DNA of 64,000 nucleotides from Symbiodinium natans (lineage: Eukaryota; Sar; Dinophyceae; Suessiales; Symbiodiniaceae). The DNA is taken from positions 1,660,904 through 1,724,903 of the forward strand of contig CAJNDS010000446.1 of NCBI GenBank assembly GCA_905221605.1, in the 5' to 3' direction. A program made the translations under genes and the position numbers. Under the pieces are notes generated by a model. The model was given only the letters and a program-made list of their open reading frames with translations. It made no database searches and was not told where the DNA came from. This document shows, piece by piece, positions 57,756 to 64,000 of the stretch. Every line of letters begins with the position of its first letter. The stretch's first letter is position 1.

Positions 57756-60084
57756 TGTAGGGTTTCGGGTTTATAGAGCTTATATGGTTTATCATTTAGG
57801 ATTTAGAATTGAGGGTTCACGCTTTAGGATGAGGGTGTGTAGGGCTTCGCAATGAGGGGTCTTTTGGGTTGAGAGGGGTTAGGGTTTTGAGGGTTCAGGG
57901 TTTCGAGTTTTCCGGGCTTCGAGTTTTCAAGTAGGATTTAGGGTTTGGGGTTTGCAGGGTTCTTGAAGGGGTTTTGGGGTTTCGGCATTGCAAGGTTCTT
58001 TTAGGGGTGTAGGGTTTTCGGCTTTGCAGGGTTCTTTAAGGGGTTTAGTGTTTCGGCTCTATAGGGTTTGGGGTTTTTAGGTCTAGGATTTAGGGTTTCT
58101 GGCAGGACACGCAAGAAATGCGGAGGTGGTCTGGTTTAGGGAGGGTAGCGGTTGGCAGGGGCCTGAAACTAGAAGCCTGCCAATGTGCCCGCACCTTAAA
58201 CACCGTAAACCCCAGAACCCAGAGCCCTAAATCCTAAACCCTTATAAACCCTAAACCCTAAACCCTAAACCCTAAACCCTAAACCCTAAACCCTAAACCC
58301 TAAATCCTAAAACCCGAACCCCAAGTCCCCCAACCATGACGAATCCAAATGATTCGGAAAGGTCCCTCGAACCTTTGGGGGCTTCGTCGAACGTTACGTT
58401 CGGTCCGTTCGCCTCCACAAGCAGTTTTGCCCCTGAAAGGCTTGCATCCCCACACCACACAGCCCTAAGCCCTGAACCTCCCAAAATCCGCCAAGCCCTT
58501 GCAAGGCCGCAAAATCCTACACCCCCCGGAGCTCTGCACTAAACCTCAAGCCCTAGACTCTCAAGCCCCCCCCCAAAATCCTACACTCCGAAGCTCTGCA
58601 CCTCAAACCCTAAACCCTCTCAAACCCCTCTCAAACCCCTTACAACTCTAAGCCCCCCTCACCTACTCCCTAGACCGCGCCTCCCCATGCTGGCCTGGCT
58701 GCCGTCTGCCCTGGTGCGCGCCGTGGCGGAGCAGGCTGGGGTTTTGACTTCAGGCTTTACACCCTGAAGCCCAAAAACCTAAAACCTGAGATTTTTTTTT
58801 TTTTTTTTGCCGGGGGGGGGGGGGGGCGGGGGGTGTTAAGGGCTTAGGATTTAAGGTTCTTAGGGTGTTGTTATTATTATTAGTAGTAGTGGTATTATTA
58901 TTGGTTTTGCCATTTAGTCTTTTCATCATTTATTATTATTATTATTATGTGTCTTTATTGGGCGGTGCAGCCCTTTGGACGTTTGAGCTGAGCATAGAGG
59001 GGCCGAGTTGGGAGCTCAAAGGTTTTGAGGTTGGATTGGCTGGGGTAGCAGCTTGAAGAGCTTGTTTGGGATGTAGGGTTGTAGGGTTCGGGTGTAGGGT
59101 TCAAGGTTTAGGGTTTACGGTTTAGGGTTTAGGGTTTAGGGGTTTAGGGTTTAGGGCTTTTCTGAAGTTCAGGGGCACCGGACATGACACCCTAAGGGTA
59201 GTCCAGGGCTGGGTGAAGTGGGAGTGAGCTTAGAACCCTAAACCCTAAACCCTAAACCCTAAACCCTAAGCCCTAAGCCCTAAGCCCTAAACCCTAAACC
59301 TAAACCCCAATAATCTCATGGGGCCGTCATCCCAGCTGCCCTGCTAAAAACCCATTAAAGCTTATTTCTTTAAAAAATGGCCCTAAAGCCCCCCCCCCCC
59401 CCCCCCGCAACCTCCCCGGTGACTTTAGGGTTTAGGGTCTAGGGTTTAGGGTTCAGGATTTTGGGCGTTTGGGTGTAGGGTTGTAGCGTTTCGGGTTTAC
59501 GGATTCGAGCCAGGTTGATGCAATGGGCGCGCTCCTTTTTTCGCATCTGGCGGTTGCTGTGCGACTTTCAGCGTGGGGGGGGGGGTTCAGGATAGGGTTT
59601 CATCAGGGCTGAGAGTTAAACACAAAACCCCAAATTGCCTACGAGCCCCAAACTCCTACACCCCTAAACCCCACCCTTGACCCCAAAACGCAAAACTGCT
59701 AAACCATACGCATGGTTTAGGGTTTATGGCTTTGGCTGGCATTTATGAAGGCTTGTGGCCTTCCCAAGCCTTGGTCCCTGCCTTTTTGTGGCTTAGGCTT
59801 TTGGGGTTTTGAGTTTGGGGAATCCAAATGAAATTTATAGAGCCTCACGGCTTCTTGAGGTTTAGAGCTTGTTAGGGTTTAGGGGACACCCTAAACCGGG
59901 TTTAGGGTTTAGGGTTAAGGGGTTTGGGGTGTTAGGGTTCAGGGTTTAGGGTAAACCCTCAACCGTACAGCGCCTCAACAGAGGCACACTGCAAAAGCTC
60001 AGGACTTGCGCTTGCCACTGTGACGGCCATCACAATGATGTTGACGGGGAGGCCGCCAGCTCGCTCGATGATGTGTTTGAAGTT

Positions 60085-60917
<833 letters not shown>

Positions 60918-60929
60918 GGGTTTCGGGGT

Positions 60930-63000
60930 CTGAGGTCTAGGTTTGAGGATGTAAGTTATGTAAGTTTGAGGGATTTGGAGGAACCCCAATCGCCCTACAC
61001 CCTAAAACCTAAACCCCCTAAACCCCCTGAACCGCCTAAGCCCCCTAAACCCTAAGCCCTCCAGCTTCCTGTCAACTGCCCCAAGTCGTCTTGTTCTGCT
61101 CCTGATTTGCTGCTTCTAACTCGGCATGTTTTTAGTCTTGGGTTTAGGGTTTAGGGTTTAGGGTTTGGGGTTTAGGGTTTAGGGTTTCGGGCTTGGGGTT
61201 GGGGTTTGGGGTTTAGGGTTTAGGGGCCATGTCCATGAACTTTAGGGTTTAGGTTTTCGGAGGACAAAGCTGAGGGGGCACCTCGGTGTCCCCCCCCCCA
61301 ACCAAGCCACACTTCCGGGGTTACTCTCAGTTAGGGTTGAAGGTTTAGGGTTTAGGTTTTAGGGTTTAGGGTTTAGGGTTTAGGGGTTTAGGGTTTAGGG
61401 TTTGGGGTTTAGGGTCTAGGGCTTAGGGTTTCCTTCACTCGAGTCCACTTCGGATATCTTTTTTTAGGGGGAGCCGCCGCGCTGAGCGTACGCTTACGTG
61501 TCTTAGGGTTGTGGGTTTAGGGTTTAGGGTCTTGGTTTGGGGTTTAGGGTTTAGGGTTTATGGTTTAGCGTGTAGGGTGTAGGGTTTAGGGTTTAGGGTT
61601 GAGGACCCCCAGCACATCACGCATGGGTGGTTTAGGGTGCAGGGCGTCATGGGGAATAGGGTTTAGGGTTCAGGTTTGAAAAAGGAGAGCACCTCGTGGT
61701 GCCATTTGTTTGATCGACATGGAGCGCTACACCCTGCACCCTTTGAGGGTTTAGGTTTGAGCGGCTAGAGTATATTACGCAGAGGGTTAAGTGTCAAGCT
61801 TGCCCTTCGACCTTCAAACTAACTTATTGACGAAACCCACAAAATATTCCGCGCACACCAATTGTCGCCCGTGTTGCCTGGATTCGTGCCTCGTTTGACT
61901 AGTGAGACACTACCCAACTAAGGGCCACTTTTGATGAGAAGACATGTTGAAGGTATTTCCAGCGTTGTCAGTGCCGCTTGCTGGAAGAACGTGAAGCCCC
62001 GCCTAAGGCCAACATTTACGCACATGAACATGTAGTCCTTTCAGATGTCACAAGCGGCGCTTTAGGGTTTGTATAAGGCTTAGAGGAGGCATGTGCTCCT
62101 AAAGAAAAAGTTGGGTGACCTTCTCGCAGTGTCAGCTTCAATCTATGGGGCCCAATCTAGTGCCATGGTGGTGTCTCTCGGTTGCTTCAAGAAGCCTCTA
62201 CCGCATTGACTTGTTCCACACAGGTACATCCAACCAACACATGCAATTGCATTGTCTCGAAGATCAGGTGGTGTTGCGTTCGTTGTAAGGAAGCTCGATC
62301 CGACGTGCTTCTGCATCAACGATGTGGCTCCTGTCCTCTAGGGTTTAGGGTTGAGGGTTTGGGGTATTTAAATTTACGGAAGCCAATCTTGAGGCTGGGT
62401 TCAGACGGTCATGTTCCATTCGGACAACTGCGTCCACTCTGACGTGCTCTGCACAGGGAGCAGATTAATGCCAAAGCATGAAGGGAATAGGACTGTAAGA
62501 AGGGATTCGTTCGTAGTATTCGTCTCAGTACGAGTCCTAGTTTTCGCAGTCCTAGTTTTCGCAATAGTTCGCAACTGCAATAGAAATCGTTGTAGTAGTC
62601 ATCGTTGTCGTCGCCGAGTCGTCGTCGTAGTAGCAAAACATGAACCGTAGGGAAAATCATGGCAATCTCCGTAAACCCGTGACGCTGGCTCTTTACAACC
62701 CGTGGGGAGCTGCCAAGAGCGAACGTTCACTGTTCTTAGCCCCCACTCGAATAAGCACAGGCCCCTAAACACACCGTTGCTACTTCCCCCCCTCTGCTTC
62801 CCGGAGCACCCTTGTATGATCAAAATTCTCATTACCAAAAGGCCCAAGATCCATTCAGTTTGAATGGGCCCTAAAATTTCATGCAGTTTCAATAGGCCCT
62901 AATCACATTCGTCTTTTGTTGCAGAAGCGTTCCGAACTTGCGCTGAAAAACCCAGGCCGCTGAAGCTACTCCCAGACCCTGGCCCTAAGCCCCGCACCCT
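60930..63000. other. Repeats and unidentified unique sequence
   Basis: TTTAGGG arrays at 61141-61222, 61350-61430 and 61510-61600. From 61760 to 63000 mostly unique sequence with a CGTCGT/TAGTAGTC-rich patch at 62580-62640. Short frames (62182-62442, 62411-62650) have no recognised family. Confidence 0.4.
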
Positions 63001-63594
63001 TAAACCTTAAACCCTAAACCCTAAACCCTAAACCCTCCACTGACATGTCAAGCCGGAAATGCTTAAACCCATGAAGTCTCCAACCACCCCGGTTTCCCTC
63101 GCTGTAGGATCTAAGATCCTAGGCTGCAATGCATCAGTGTGAGCCCATGGCTAGGGTTTAGGGTTTGGGGTTTGGGGTTTAGGGTTTAGGGTTTAGGGTT
63201 TAGGGTTTAGGGTTTAGGGTTTAGGGTTTAGGGTTTAACGGGCTTAACGGGTTTAACGGGTTTAACGGGTTTAGAGTTTAGGGCTTGGGTGGGGGTTGTA
63301 ACCCTAAACGTGGAGTCGAGATGACTCCAAGGTTCCCAGGCTCCTCCTGCTCCCTTCATCAAAGGAATGCTCCCAACAAATGAAAAGTAGGATCTAGGAT
63401 TTAGGGTTGAGGGTTTACGGTTTAGGGTTTAGGATCATGACGGAATCGTGCCCTGCGGTAGTAGGACCTTTGTATGAGTTACTGACACATGCCTCCACTA
63501 TGGGACCCTAAACCCTAAACCCTAAACCCTAAACCCTAAACCCTAAACCCTAAACCCTAAACCCTAAACCCCTTGGAAGATCTGAGTTATCCAG

Positions 63595-63635
63595 GATGCC
63601 GTCCACTTCGTGGAAGGTCTGGAAGAGGCCGCACC
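63595..63635 (+). CDS. Exon-like segment between inverted telomeric arrays
   Basis: TATCCAG, then frame DAVHFVEGLEEAA, then GTGGTG. (CCCTAAA)n ends at about 63570 and (TTTAGGG)n starts at about 63684. Unidentified. Confidence 0.3.
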
Positions 63636-63683
63636 GTGGTGAACTTAACCGCCCCCCCCCCCTACTGAACACCGTTTAGGTGG

Positions 63684-63777
63684 GGTTTAGGGTTTAGGGT
63701 TTAGGGTTTAGGGTTTAGGGTTTAGGGTTTAGGGTTTAGGGTTTAGGGTTTAGGGTTTAGGGTTTAGGGTTTAGGGA
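63684..63777. repeat. (TTTAGGG)n array
   Basis: Thirteen perfect units, then an immediate flip to CCCTAAG/CCCTAAA at 63777. Confidence 0.95.
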
Positions 63778-64000
63778 CCCTAAGCCCTAAACCCTACACC
63801 GCAACAGCGTGGGCTTCGGAAGGGGTGTTTAAGTAAGCCCTGAACCCGAAACCTATTAATCTCTGGGCTCAGCGGAGGAGTCTACGCTGAATAGGATGCG
63901 AAAGGGTGTGAGGTTCAGGCTTTACTACCCTTTTCTTAAGACCCCCCAAGAAAATCAAAGAATTATCTTTATGCTACTCGTATATGGAAGGTTTTTAGGT

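Overview
The window looks like nuclear DNA of a dinoflagellate, probably Symbiodiniaceae-like. This is inferred from four things read in the sequence: TTTAGGG-type telomeric repeats spread through almost every kilobase; multi-exon genes on one strand with short exons and GT, GC and GA 5' splice sites; many terminal-inverted-repeat (TIR) elements sitting in introns; and a Ty1/Copia-type retrotransposon with extra domains. No bacterial operons, CRISPR arrays, rRNAs or tRNAs were recognised.

Layout. From about 2.8 to 19.4 kb (+ strand) lies the 3' part of a Lon protease gene. Its exons spell the Ser-Lys proteolytic domain in order and end in a stop codon at 19404-19406. The last intron (8890-19346) holds a complete 9,173-bp Copia-type LTR retrotransposon on the - strand (9931-19103), with 245-bp LTRs differing at one base and a 5-bp target duplication GATTC. 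It encodes Gag-protease-integrase-RT-RNase H plus three unusual modules: a cytosine-methyltransferase-like segment, a 2OG-Fe(II)-dioxygenase-like domain, and a C-terminal tail with two membrane segments and a SAP-like motif. Its integrase is broken by a frameshift and by loss of the second catalytic Asp.

From about 26.2 to 38.4 kb (+ strand) lies an RBR-type E3 ubiquitin ligase gene, recognised from IBR and RING2 cysteine patterns spread over short exons. From 38.4 to 64 kb only isolated exon-like segments (also + strand) can be seen among repeats. No gene there could be named.

Repeats dominate. (TTTAGGG)n and (CCCTAAA)n arrays are arranged so that most Lon exons have CCCTAAA on the upstream side and TTTAGGG on the downstream side. 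Each such intron therefore starts and ends with complementary telomeric repeats and could fold into a stem joining its ends. At least nine families of short TIR or hairpin elements are present. One fits an intron exactly from GT to AG (2860-3022), like an introner. Some contain a telomeric array inserted within them. Long microsatellites (TG, GA, AGT), G-tracts, a 53-bp minisatellite and local duplications fill the rest.
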